Source of the DNA: Coriolopsis trogii
Lineage: Eukaryota > Basidiomycota > Agaricomycetes > Polyporales > Polyporaceae
Assembly (NCBI GenBank): GCA_020543525.1
Contig: JAHYIO010000023.1
Span: 186,001 to 250,000 of the forward strand
Direction: 5' to 3'
DNA length: 64,000 bases
Positions within the stretch are counted from its first letter, which is position 1. Every line of letters begins with the position of its first letter. Under the pieces are notes generated by a model that saw only the letters and a program-made list of their open reading frames with translations, searched no databases and was not told the DNA's origin. The translations under genes and the position numbers were made by a program. Of this stretch, positions 23,947 to 36,591 are shown in pieces.

Positions 23947-24196
23947 TTAGCAGTACTGATTGTTTTACACAGACCCACTCACAAGAAGCAGAGATCTCCG
24001 CAACCGAAGGCCGCTCGCGACCCAGCAGAGATCAAGTAAATGAATGGTATATAGATAGATGTTCATACCCGCGACGGACGAAGCTGGCTCGAAGGGTCCG
24101 CCGAGCATCGTCGTGGCCATGCTCAGAGAGAACACGTGGACCATGCTGGTGATTTTGCTGCCCTAGCTGGTGTGTTTTCTATACGGTGCGTGACAA
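23947..24196 (+). pseudogene. relic of a third aldo-keto reductase (last intron and last exon)
   Basis: Sequence from 23947 follows the end of AKR 2: the intron tail (cagtactgattgttt), the exon start (CCACTCACA..GCAGAGAT) and the terminal part (GACGAAGCTGG.. GGTCCGCCGAGC, ending in a hydrophobic tail and TAG at 24164-24166). About 70 unrelated nt (roughly 24006-24076), containing in-frame stop codons, interrupt it between the residues matching 'AEIAAI' and 'DEAGAKGPPS'. Nothing upstream of the last intron is recognisable. The fragment is in the same orientation as the two intact genes and lies beyond the HNH gene. Confidence 0.8.
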
Positions 24197-24357
24197 TGAG
24201 CCAGCATAACATGTGCCCGGTCTAGTAGTTCACGATCATACTCCATCCATGAGCCGAAAACGTCTGCCGCACGGTTTACCTGGCAAAGGCTTAGCCTGAC
24301 TTCAACAAGACACTGAGACACGTGGCTCAAATAGTTATCCGATATCAGCGCTCGTCG

Positions 24358-24365
24358 TATAAAAG
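24358..24365 (+). promoter_or_regulatory. TATA box for MYND gene
   Basis: TATAAAAG lies 58 nt before the ATG at 24423, with a C-rich leader between. This is a strong core-promoter match. Confidence 0.6.
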
Positions 24366-24422
24366 GAGCAGTATGGTCAAAGCGTGCCCCTCCCCCTTTC
24401 CCCTCGACCACACAGAGCTACC

Positions 24423-25244
24423 ATGTCCGAGTATCCCAAACCGAACTGTAGCCACTGTCACTGCAAAAAGGGGCTCTTCTACGACTGTGAGCCACTACAT
24501 ACGCACGGCATACAATGCGAGAACTGCAATAAGGACATCCCTCCTGGTACTCAGCCAAGCCGATGCGATCACTGCTATCGCGCAGCCTACTGCGTAAGTT
24601 CTCTGGTCAGTGTGGCGGGATGTTTTGCTGAAAGTCTATCACAGTCACAGAAGTGCCTGGAGGAGGCCGTCCACGACGGACACAGAGAGGTCTGCGCACG
24701 CACACCATGGTGCAGGTTTCGCGAAAGCGCTGCCAAACTCTCTGGCAACCCAAACGCATGGGCAGATCTTGTCGACTGGGCCGACTTCCACCACGATTCC
24801 TTCATGAACACCACTCTCGCGTGCTACCTCGATGCGCGCCCAGAGGAAGAATTCCTGGCCGTCGCCGCCGACAACCTCGTCATCATGTCCGTGTGGTACC
24901 GGAACGATCCCGCACTCCCCGTCGGACAGAAGTTCGAACTGCGCGGGCTGCAGTATTACGCGAAGACCGATGTCGCCGCCGTGCCCGAACGGTTTGAAGT
25001 CGGCTACGAAGAGGCCGTCGTGGCCCACAAGAGGGCGTTAGGCACAGATTACCAGGGGACCGGCACGTACCTGCTCGAGGTGCGATTCAAGCCGGAGGAC
25101 CGTATTCCACATATGAACGGCATGCATTGCACCCCATTCGTGAGGCATTATGCCATTGACGCGAAGCGCGCGTGGGCGCGCACGGCGTGCCGAGACCCGT
25201 TCCAGCAGCTCAAGGAGAACGTGGACGAAGGGAAGAAGATGTAG
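24423..25244 (+). CDS. MYND-type zinc finger protein (copy 1)
   Basis: Exons 24423-24593 and 24645-25244; 256 aa. The N-terminal region carries paired cysteines (CSHCHC, CENC) and a MYND finger that crosses the intron: CDHCYRAAYC then SQKCLEEAVHDGHREVC. MYND fingers bind proline-containing peptides. The C-terminal part resembles the usual agaricomycete MYND proteins of unknown role (WADLVDWADFHHDSF, ACYLDARPEEEF, YLLEVRFKPED). The frame ends with TAG at 25242-25244. Directly after it the same frame continues with a Cys-rich tail (FCCGPLK.. STCCCGGWTHEL, to about 25312) that is conserved in copy 2, so this protein may be prematurely truncated or the stop may be bypassed. A TATA box lies 58 nt upstream. 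Confidence 0.8.
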   Translation: MSEYPKPNCSHCHCKKGLFYDCEPLHTHGIQCENCNKDIPPGTQPSRCDHCYRAAYCVSSLVSVAGCFAESLSQSQKCLEEAVHDGHREVCARTPWCRFRESAAKLSGNPNAWADLVDWADFHHDSFMNTTLACYLDARPEEEFLAVAADNLVIMSVWYRNDPALPVGQKFELRGLQYYAKTDVAAVPERFEVGYEEAVVAHKRALGTDYQGTGTYLLEVRFKPEDRIPHMNGMHCTPFVRHYAIDAKRAWARTACRDPFQQLKENVDEGKKM

Positions 25245-25404
25245 TTTTGTTGTGGCCCATTGAAGGGGTGGTCGACGTGTTGCTGTGGTGGCTGGACGCA
25301 CGAACTCCCAGAGGTCAGTACATTACTTGATACTGCGGCCGGCGTGCTGTCATTGCAGGACTTGCTTACAAGTGCTTCTGAACAGGATCCGAAAGACGTC
25401 GTCG

Positions 25405-26371
25405 ACCATGCCCACTGCGAAGCGGGTCTGTTCCACAATGGTGTAACACAGCTACACACCCACGCGCACTGCAAGAACTGTTTCCGCATGCGACGGTGTG
25501 AAGGCGGGAACTTCAGGCTCCTCCGTTGCAGCGGCTGCAGCATCACCACTTACTGTGTATGTGCTGCTATGTGACCGTCTCCCAACACTAGTCTAGACAT
25601 TTAACTCACCGATACGATAGTCAAAAGAGTGCCAAAAGGCACACTGGCGAGACGGTCACAAGGTCGCCTGCCAGTTCTATACTGTTTCCCGAGATAGAGC
25701 GATCGAGCTTTCCGGAAATAAACAGGCATGGGTGCACCTCAGCAATTGGGTCGAGTACCACCACGCCTCCCTCATCAACGCCGCACTCGCCTGCTACCTT
25801 CTTAAGAAGCCCCGGGTACGGGACGTGACCGCCAAGTACCTCATGCACATCTCCCTCATGTACCGGAACGACCCGACACTCCCTCCCCAGAAGCAGTTCC
25901 AGGTGGACGCAGTCAGCTTTGCCCCATACGACACCCCTGGGCCGAGTTCACCTACCTCCCCGTCCTAGCCGCGCGGCCGGCGGCGGTCGACATGGGCCGG
26001 ATGGAGATGGGGGACTTGTACTGGGGAACAGGCGGGTATGTGCTCGCGATTCGTTTCAACCCGGACAAAAGAGACGCCGTCCCGTTCTGGAAACACTTCG
26101 GGATCGGCAGGGACAGCGCGAAGGCACGGCCGGCGTGTGGGAGCCCCTTGAATCAGCTGAGGACGAACTTGCATGAGGGTAAGAGGATGAAGTTCTGCTG
26201 CGGCAAGCTGGAGGGTCTGCCGACGTGCTGCTGTGGAGGTTGGGCACACGAGATCGTAAGCATCATTTCTACCTCCCCAGCGGCCAACTGTATGCGCTAG
26301 ATATTCGAGTACTGATCATCGTTGCTCGTTCTCTACAGTCTGGCCACAAACCGAAGAGAGGGTGGAATTGA
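25405..26371 (+). pseudogene. MYND-type zinc finger protein (copy 2), broken
   Basis: Exon-like segments at about 25405-25557, 25621-26255 and 26339-26371 align with copy 1: HTHAHCKNCFRMRRC, CSGCSITTYC then SKECQKAHWRDGHKVAC, WVEYHHASLINAALACYLL, YVLAIRFNPDK, and the Cys-rich tail KFCCGKLEGLPTCCCGGWAH followed by a short terminal exon ending at 26371. Two faults are visible. The ATG at 25408 is out of frame with the finger, and no in-frame ATG exists back to the stop of copy 1. A one-base shift at the C run 25934-25937 (acacccctggg) is needed to stay in frame. It could be a pseudogene, or part of a longer fused gene together with copy 1, or it could contain a sequencing error. Confidence 0.7.
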
Positions 26372-26665
26372 GTTCCTGTCCTCGATAAGAGCATTTCGTC
26401 AATCGGATCCCGGTTCTCTCTGCACTTAGCCTGCTTAGTGACTATGTCAACAAAGGCGAGAAACTCCACTGCTATTGCGTGAGGGAAACCAGGATGTGTG
26501 ATTGATAGACACATTGCATGGTAAGTGTGCGTACGTACCTGTCTGTCCGTAAACTGACCTTCCATTCACCGCATCAACAGCTCGGACCAAGTCCAACAGA
26601 GGTTGCAATGAACAATATGACGGTCATCGATGTTTCGTGTTCACATAAGTCTTGAAATCAACATA

Positions 26666-26691
26666 AACACACACACACACATATATATATA
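26666..26691. repeat. (AC)n(AT)n microsatellite
   Basis: An AC dinucleotide run passes directly into an AT run. It lies in the 0.5 kb between the MYND relic and the 3' end of the site-2 protease gene. Confidence 0.9.
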
Positions 26692-26866
26692 GTCAATGTT
26701 CTTCGTCTGTCCATTTATCAGTACCGTAGTCAACGAGATTATGTGGCAACATATTCGCAAAGTGGCGGAACGCACCTTTACACATCCTCGCGGAAACACT
26801 CGTTTCGTGCCTAATATACGCCACGAGCAGATGAATGTACGCTTGACGATCTTGTCGACTACTCCT

Positions 26867-29099
26867 TCAAGCGCGATACGCATTCGCAAGACTGAGCAGT
26901 ACACACAAGGCCAGAAGAGCCCCGACGCTAACGTCAACGACTCTCTTTCGCTGCATAACGCCGTTCGCGCGCCGAACCTGACCACGACGACGCGGTACCT
27001 CTAGCGGCCCGCCCTCGAGCTCTCCAAGCTCAACCGACTCGCCCATGTCCGAGTCGTCTCTTCTATCCGTGACAGTCTGGAGGCTAGTTGAGGACGATCG
27101 CCCAGCCCACCAATCGTGCAGCACGTCCAGGAGCTGGCCGCCGTCCAAGAACGGCAAGGGAAGGAGGTTGAAGAAGTAGAGGGAGAGCGTGAGCGTCTTG
27201 AGGTACCTGCGCGCGGTCAGACATGTATGGCCACGACCATTCCAACAAAGCACAAGCTGGAAAACACGCACATGAAGAGCGTCTCGAACCAGAGAGGGAG
27301 ACGGATCGGGAGCACGCTGTAGCCGGGAAGCCAATCGCCCAGCTCGACTATATGCAGGAGGTCGTCAGTGCGACAAGCATGTGCGCATGTACCAGACGTC
27401 GTACCTTCTTGCAAGATCTCGGCTCGATCGCCTTTCCAGACGACCGTACGCTCCATGTCCCCTTCGTCCACCCTGAGCCAGCGCGGGACGTGCATCGTGA
27501 GCGCGACAAGCTCCTGGTCCCCGCGCGGACGCACACAGAGCTGTCCGTGCCCACAGTCAATAACCGAAGTACACCGACGGAGGGTGGACTCGGCGGCGTC
27601 GAGAAAGAGAAGTGGGTCGAGACATCGCTCGAAGGACGGGTCTTCGATGGGCGCGAAGCACGCCTGGACGGACACTTCCGAACTCGGCGCTTTCGAAGTG
27701 CAGCATACAGAGGGATGTACTGCGTTGCGTGGCATGTGATTAGAACGTTGCTCGATGTTTGTGACACGTAAGGCTCACCGGCGTACCACGGCTCTTCCGT
27801 ACACCATCCCAGCGAGGGGCGGGAGTTGACAGCGTTGCGTTTGGTCAAGAGCTCGTCCCAACGAGCTGATGCGCCTGCTTCGCCGTCGAGCGTGTCGTCG
27901 CCTACTTTGTACACGACCGCGCCCACCGGCAAGTGGCCGTACAGCGCTGAATGCTGTCGAAGCGCGCGAACCATATCCGCAAGTCCATATGACAAGGGAG
28001 AAACCATAGATGCATTGTCAGCTATTTGGGAAGTCGGCGATGGCTACGTTGCATCATACCTCATCGACTGCGACGACAACGCGCCCATAGGCACGTACGT
28101 CGCGATACCCCAGCAGTGGCCAGACGGCGTCCGACAGACGAGCGCTGGCAAGTGCTGAGAGGAGAAGCCATAAGACCAGGTTATGGAACGCCCCGGCAGA
28201 AATAATCCGCATACGTGAGCGGGGCGGTACCGCATCTGTGTCGAGCGCGACATATGCCGAGGGAAGGACGACAGTCAGGCCTGCGCCCGCGGCGCCCAGA
28301 GGCACCGACTCACTGCAGAAAGGCAAAGTCAGCAGGCGGTTTCGTCGATCTCGAGCTCCATATGTGTGCGCACAGGGCTGCGGCAAGGGCGTGACCGAGT
28401 TCGTGGATAATTTGGGTCACGAAGAGCGCGAGGAGGAGGATGGGTGCGTGATATGCCGGAGTTGTTAACCCAGGGATCTACACGACTCGAATGTCCAACA
28501 TATCAGAAAATGCGCTTGATGGGGAACCAACACATGGTGAAGAGGGCATAGAGGCAGTCTTACAATGACAGGACAAGTAAGACGGAGGTACTCACAATTA
28601 GCTGTAACGGAGGACTATATGCGGCTTCCGAGCTGGGCGGAGGGTCTTCAGGGAGACTATCTCGTTTGCGTAGAGTAGGTTGAATAGATGGTACAGGGCT
28701 GACTGGATTATCGATCCAAGCTATCCCGAGCTGAAAGGTTGTCCAGGCGAGCAGCACTACCGAACCTATCATCCCGAGTACCCCAAGCACATTTCCTACG
28801 TCGTATGCTAGTGCTATCAGGGCTCTCCATCTCCGGCTTCGTCTCAGTGCTGTAGATGTACGCTGGTGCGACACATTCCAGACGGTCGACTCGATATTCA
28901 GGTGAAAGTTACGGAGGGTGACTCGGGTTCCGCGAGTTGCGTAGATGTCCGGAGAGGTGGATGGCGTTGAGGATGTCGGAGCTGGGAGAAAGGAGGCTCT
29001 TGCAGCGCGTCGACGGTAATGGCGAAGGACATATAAAGCTGCCCAGAAGGATGAGAGCCAGAAAGTGAGATGGTGAAGGTCAGTCGAGTCCGAGGTCAT
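26867..29099 (-). CDS. site-2 protease (M50B intramembrane metalloprotease)
   Basis: Exons, high to low: 29099-28596, 28477-28374, 28312-28060, 27953-27779, 27719-27405, 27347-27272 and 27206-26867; phases agree, 588 aa. S2P cleaves membrane-bound transcription factors (SREBP in sterol and hypoxia control) inside the bilayer. The zinc site is HELGH at 193-197, preceded by IPGLTTPAYHAP, and the third ligand is D497 in LPLPFLDGG. At least five hydrophobic segments are visible, with a large Cys-containing lumenal region (residues about 290-450: SLGWC, RCLDPLLFL, CGHGQLCVRP) between the two catalytic parts. The N-terminal segment HLTFWLSSFWAALYVL is the first membrane span. Exon 4 was chosen to give EHSALYGHLPVGAVVYK, which fits the fungal family best. 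A Glu-rich cytoplasmic loop precedes the last span. Confidence 0.9.
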
Positions 29100-30085
29100 G
29101 ACATGCGCACGCGTGAGGTCATCGTTGGACAGCAAGATGCCAAGCGCTCGCCAGACAACAGCGTCGTTTTAGCACAACATCCACCGTGACTCGGACTCGC
29201 TCTTCGTTCATCTGCTCCATCTAACATGACATGCTATATACTTGGACACAAACGCGTACGACCTGCTGAATCTGCCTGCCTTGACTGGCGAATCACTTCT
29301 GTCTTGATCTCATAGGGATATGCTGGGCGACTTGAAGTTGAACCCGATTGGTCTTAGCTATGTACTAGGGCTTGACTTGAACAGTAATTTGGGCCTCGAA
29401 ACGCAGCAGGATGGCGTACGAATACCCGGGACAGTCTTGGAGACCTCTCGAGACGTCGACAGAGTCTCGCCGATGAAGGGCACGAAGCAACAGAGAGATG
29501 AAGGTACGCGCTGGTCTGTATCTTCGGACCACCCATACGAAAGGACACGAGGGGCGGAGTATTATTGGATGAAGGAGCAACAAGGCCGTGCACATCTGGG
29601 CCGACAGGTCGGGGACTCGAGCTGGGGTCTAGACTAGCGTCTGGGATGGGCTGAGTCTAGATAGAGATGCCGTATGGTCCCTCTCATGTTGTCTCTGCAG
29701 CGTCTTCCGGAGGAGAGTGTGAGCATACAGATCCTGTCCTGCTCGAATCACTTTGGTGGTAATGGAGAGGAGGAGGTCGGGTACAGAGACGACCGGAAGA
29801 GGATGAAGAGCGATAAGATAACGATTGAGGCAGGATCTAATCTTATCGGACGGGAGAGGACGGCCGACGTCATGTCTTGCCCTCCAGTCGTCGACTGGAC
29901 CCACCGAGATCCCAGGCCTGTCCAAGCCATGCACTCTCTCGATCTAGTCCCCGGCGCGTACGCCTCACGATTACTTGATTCCTCCCTTTATCGCCTTCAC
30001 CATCAGTCCGCCTTTCCGCAAGCTTGTATATAAGTCTGCTCGACTGCCCTACTCTCAATCTCCATCTACATTCCACTACTCCGAT
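29100..30085. other. intergenic between divergent S2P and PDC genes
   Basis: No coding sequence was recognised. It contains GATA-like motifs (gcgataagataacg near 29811, tcttatcgg near 29842) and, next to the PDC start, a TATA box and a C/T-rich leader typical of highly expressed fungal genes. Confidence 0.5.
30027..30034 (+). promoter_or_regulatory. TATA box for pyruvate decarboxylase
   Basis: Reads TATATAAG, 52-59 nt before the ATG at 30086, followed by a pyrimidine-rich stretch up to the start codon. Confidence 0.6.
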
Positions 30086-32564
<2,479 letters not shown>

Positions 32565-32911
32565 GACTCTGAGCTCGATGAACTCGAAGAGAGAGGGGGG
32601 AAAGTGATTGCATCGGACTTGAAGTAATTTCTGTTGTGATATAGAGGATCTCGCGCTCGAAGGCGGGTTCGGCGAATGTGTCTGTGTACCATACCTTTGT
32701 TGCATTAGCTTTGTTGTAGTAACACACCTATAGACTCTTCCCTCTCATCTTGCTGGTGGTGAGCTCAACCGTGGTGCCACGCACCAACCGGGCCGTTGAT
32801 CCGCATGACCGCTTTGGCGCCACCGCTTCTGCAACTGGGCTGCATCTCAACTCTCCTCCACTCGAGTGCTCGACTCAAGACTGTCCTACAGTTCTAGTTT
32901 CGTAAACGAAA

Positions 32912-34377
32912 ATGGCTATGCTGACCAGACCTACGAAATACAACATCGAGGACTCGAACATCGCCCTTTTAGGCTCCGATGTGGGTATATCATGATGACA
33001 TTCCCCACTGCTGCTAGTTTCACGTACTCGCTCGTTGACGACGACCTTGGACGTCATACCCTCGACCGCCAGCTCGAGAAGGAGGTGCGCGAACATATTG
33101 GGGACCGGGAGCCCGCATGGGAGGCCGCTGGACGGGAACCGGGGACGCAGATCTGGCGGATCGAGAAGTTCACCGTGCAAGAGTGGCCGCAATCGCGTTA
33201 CGGCCACTTTTACGACGGGGATTCGTACATCGTCCTACATGTGAGTATTTCACACTGTGTGTGATCCGCAGAGAACGGTCGGTAAGAGATGTGTTGCGGC
33301 GCCGCTAGACATACAAGAAGGACCCTGATTCGGAGGAACTCTCTTACGACCTCCATTTCTGGCTCGGCTCGGAGACGACCCAGGACGAAGCTGGCACGGC
33401 AGCGTACAAGACCGTCGAGCTCGACGACCGTACGCACCTTCTTGCCTCGTTGACTTCTACCTCAGCTCATGGGTCCTATCTGTATACCTATCACCAGACC
33501 TCGGCGGAGCCCCGGTCGAGTACCGCGAGATCGAGGGGTACGAGTCCGCCCGCTTCCTCTCGTACTTTCCCCGCTTCGTCTCCCTCCACGGCGGCGTCGC
33601 CTCGGGCTTCCACCATGTCTCGGACCCGCCCGCGGACGACACGCGGAGGCTCTTCCGTGTGAGCGCGACGCAAGCGCAGGTGCCTGGCGCTGGAGGCAAG
33701 ACGCTCTTGCAGATTCGCGAAGTGCCGGCGGAGGGCGCGAGCGTGGAGCAGGGAGGCGTGTACGTGCTCGATATGGGCGCGCGGGTGTGGCAGTTCAACA
33801 CGAGGGATGCGGTCGGGAAGGTCAAGTTCAAGGCGGCGGAGTTCGTGCAGGGCCTTGTGGGCGAGCGGCAGAGCCAGGTCGAGACGACCGTCTATGGTGC
33901 GTGGGTGGTGGTCGAGAGTGCCGGCCACATGTTGCTGAGCTACGGCTGACTTTGGGTACACTGTTCGCAGATGAGCATGGACAGGGCGCGGGGGTCTTCC
34001 TCTCCGAATTCGGTCTCGAGGCAGTGCCTGTAGCCAGAACCGCCGTAATGGAAGGCGTCCTGGAGAAAGCACTCTTCCGCCTGTCGGACTCGACGGGCGA
34101 AGTGACATTCGAGCCCGTGTCCCCGCCTGCGGCAGCGTCGTTGTCGTCCGACGACGCGTTCGTTTTGGACGACAGTGCCAATTCAGTAGACCCTTCGATC
34201 TACGTCTGGATCGGGAACAACGCGTCCCTTACTGAGCGCCGGCTCGCGCTCGAGTATGGCCAACGCTACTTGTATAGGCACAGACAGCAGGGTGGACGCG
34301 CTGTGTTGGCGGCGCACATCGTGAAGATGCGAGAGGGTTGCGAGACGGATGCGTTCAGAGCTGCAATCGCCGAGTGA
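32912..34377 (+). CDS. gelsolin-repeat actin-binding protein (severin/fragmin-like)
   Basis: Exons 32912-32980, 33073-33240, 33309-33429, 33498-33896 and 33971-34377; 387 aa. It has the size and order of the three-domain severin class, which severs and caps actin filaments in a calcium-dependent way. The N-terminus [20 protein letters not shown] leads to [77 protein letters not shown] and [21 protein letters not shown] second ATG two codons in is also possible. A decayed copy of the last 130 nt lies 2.7 kb downstream at 37089-37220. Confidence 0.9.
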
Positions 34378-35163
34378 CAGCGGGATGATTGTGACATGAG
34401 TAATGCTTGACCATGGATCTGTTCGCCATCTGGGGTGGGAATCGGATCACATACGCGTGGCTTCCAAGTACTTTAGCGGGATCGGTCGGACAGCAAACTG
34501 CGTGTAGGTCGCCGCTCTACCGATTGTTGGCGCAATTTTCGGCACAGCCCCAGGACGTTTCTGCGAGCTACTTCGCCTACAGATGATTGCAAAAAGCTTG
34601 TCACTGGCGCTGAACGTGCGAAATAAACCCACAAAATGCCGGAAAATCGAAAAATGCCCCGCCCGCGTTTTTCATTGCATACTCCTTCGTGAACATCACC
34701 AGTATGCTTCTGTACCTTGCTACTGCAACTATATATGCTTTGGAAGACCACACGGACATGAACAAAGGTGGCGGGGAAGCCAGCTCATCCCGTTGAAATA
34801 TAAGCGCCATCGAAGACAGGGTAGGCTTCGGAGCTCCACCCGTTGTGTGTATGCTGTCTGTGTGTGTCTTCATTCAGGATCCAAATGTTGCACTACCGCC
34901 GCAAGTCCACTATTTTCTCAAACAGACGCGCAGAGTCAACCGCCGCGTTACTCGGAATCCCAGATTAGACTGCCAATGCCATACCGTATGGCCTTTCCGT
35001 TCAGCAAGGCGCGCGAAGTGAGAATACGCTCGAATGTCGACGTCCGGGACAACAATGCTAGGGCTACAGCAGTATAAATTAACGACACTGGGTTCTGAAT
35101 CCTCCCCCGGCGGGCCTCCCACATCCGACGCATACGGTCGACCATCCGCCCCCCCCCCTCATT
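34378..35163. other. intergenic, promoter of DUF4436-like gene
   Basis: No coding sequence was recognised. A TATA box (TATAAAT, 35073-35079) lies 85-91 nt before the next start codon. Confidence 0.5.
35073..35079 (+). promoter_or_regulatory. TATA box for DUF4436-like gene
   Basis: TATAAAT, 85-91 nt upstream of the ATG at 35164. The spacing is compatible with a short 5' UTR. Confidence 0.5.
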
Positions 35164-36591
35164 ATGCATGCTTCACGACCTCTGGTGATGGTGATACTCA
35201 CTTTGTTCATTGCTCTGTGTACTGGACTGCTCCGGGCAACTCCTATTCCGACATTCTCCCAGGACGAAGCCAGGGCGTCGTCGCTCGGCGCCATCGAGGT
35301 GAGATGAAACCGTTTGACCTCCCCAACGCACCCCCCATAACTCACGCACTCTATCAGGTTTCACTCACAGGGTACATAACCAAACTCGACACCACAGCAC
35401 ATCAAGTGACAATCCAGTGGCAAATCGCCATCTGTCGCGAGGGCTCGCGAGGTGAAGGTCTCCCGGGCCGGCGGCCCGCGAGGCTGGACCTTTCAACCCC
35501 GTCATGCATCCTTCCAGACGCCCCAGCGAAGCTTTACTTTGACTTCCTGAGGAGACCCTCCTGGGCATACAACCCGGATACACTTGCATACAATTCTGCT
35601 GATGGCCGATTGGTACAGTGAGTTCCCATCGTACTAATCGTCTTTCCAAGGCAATGTCTAACCACGCCGGCCTACGACTCGCCCCAGGACCGCGGCGGCT
35701 ATGCACGCCGAAACGAAGCATCTTCTCCGAAACAAGCCAAGGCACCGACAGGGGATGTTCTTCTATCCATTTGAGACATACACCACCGACGTCGCCATCT
35801 ATGCTTCCTACTACGCTGGTCCCAATGACTTAGAAGCTTCAAATCGGAAGGGTCGCAGAACGGTCTTCGACCAGCTCGAGGCATCATTCAGCATTCAATA
35901 TATCGATTTGCACGACCCCACAGGCACCTTCGATGCATCCATCATCTTCGTCAACCCCCTCTTCAAGTCACATGAACAGGACGAGGGGCACCCCCAGCTC
36001 TGGCGTCAGGCACGATGCACTTTCAAACGCTCCCTCACAACCCGTGCGATTGTCATACTAGTCATCATCGCGTGCTGGCTCACGACGGGACTGGCTATCG
36101 GCATCACGATACAAGCCATACGCGGCGGGATTCTCATGGAGAGTACAACGATCTTTCCGTTTGCCGCGATCACCACCATTAGTGGGCTCCGTCAATGGGG
36201 AATCGGCGCTCAGACATCCAACATGCTTCTTATCGGTCAGTAGTAGTGTTTCCAGCACCACTTCCCTGTGATGAACAGCTCATTCATCGCATTCATAGAC
36301 TATATTGCAACATTGCCCCAGCTCGCCCTTCTTACCTCCGTGTTCTTCGGTGCCCTATACGCAATGTACCGTCGCACCGAGTCCAACATGCCTGGTACGA
36401 CGGACGAGGAAGCGGCCTATGATTCCCCTGTGCCGACACCCCGAGCCGAGCCCCACCCCACCATCGAATCTAGTGGCAATGGTCTGCGGGGTCGCTCTTC
36501 CCCGAGCATTCCAGCGCAAACTGTATCTGCGCAGGGACCGAGCAAGTCGCACAAGGACAAGAGAAAGAAAGGCCAAAATCGACGCAAATGA
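35164..36591 (+). CDS. DUF4436-like membrane protein
   Basis: Proposed exons 35164-35298, 35358-35617, 35688-36239 and 36279-36591; 419 aa. An N-terminal hydrophobic segment (VMVILTLFIALCTGLL) is followed by a beta-rich extracytoplasmic region (VSLTGYITKLDTTAHQVTIQ, MFFYPFETYTTDVAIY, FDASIIFVNPLF). Three membrane segments come next (AIVILVIIACWLTTGLAI, TIFPFAAITTISGL and LATLPQLALL-like IATLPQLALLTSVFFGAL), then a hydrophilic, lysine-rich tail. The YPFE/D.YTTD motif and topology recall fungal DUF4436 proteins, whose function is unknown. Intron 2 is uncertain: the acceptor at 35687 was chosen to keep the frame, and 35734 is an alternative. The proposed third intron is only 39 nt. Confidence 0.58.

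Noticed and set aside
24006..24076. Insertion in the AKR relic as an intron or transposon end
   Set aside because: It lacks GT-AG borders in the right phase, and I saw no terminal repeats or target duplication.
29805..29850. GATA-factor site cluster controlling PDC or S2P
   Set aside because: The motifs are short and common, and position alone does not support a regulatory claim. They are mentioned only in the spacer entry.
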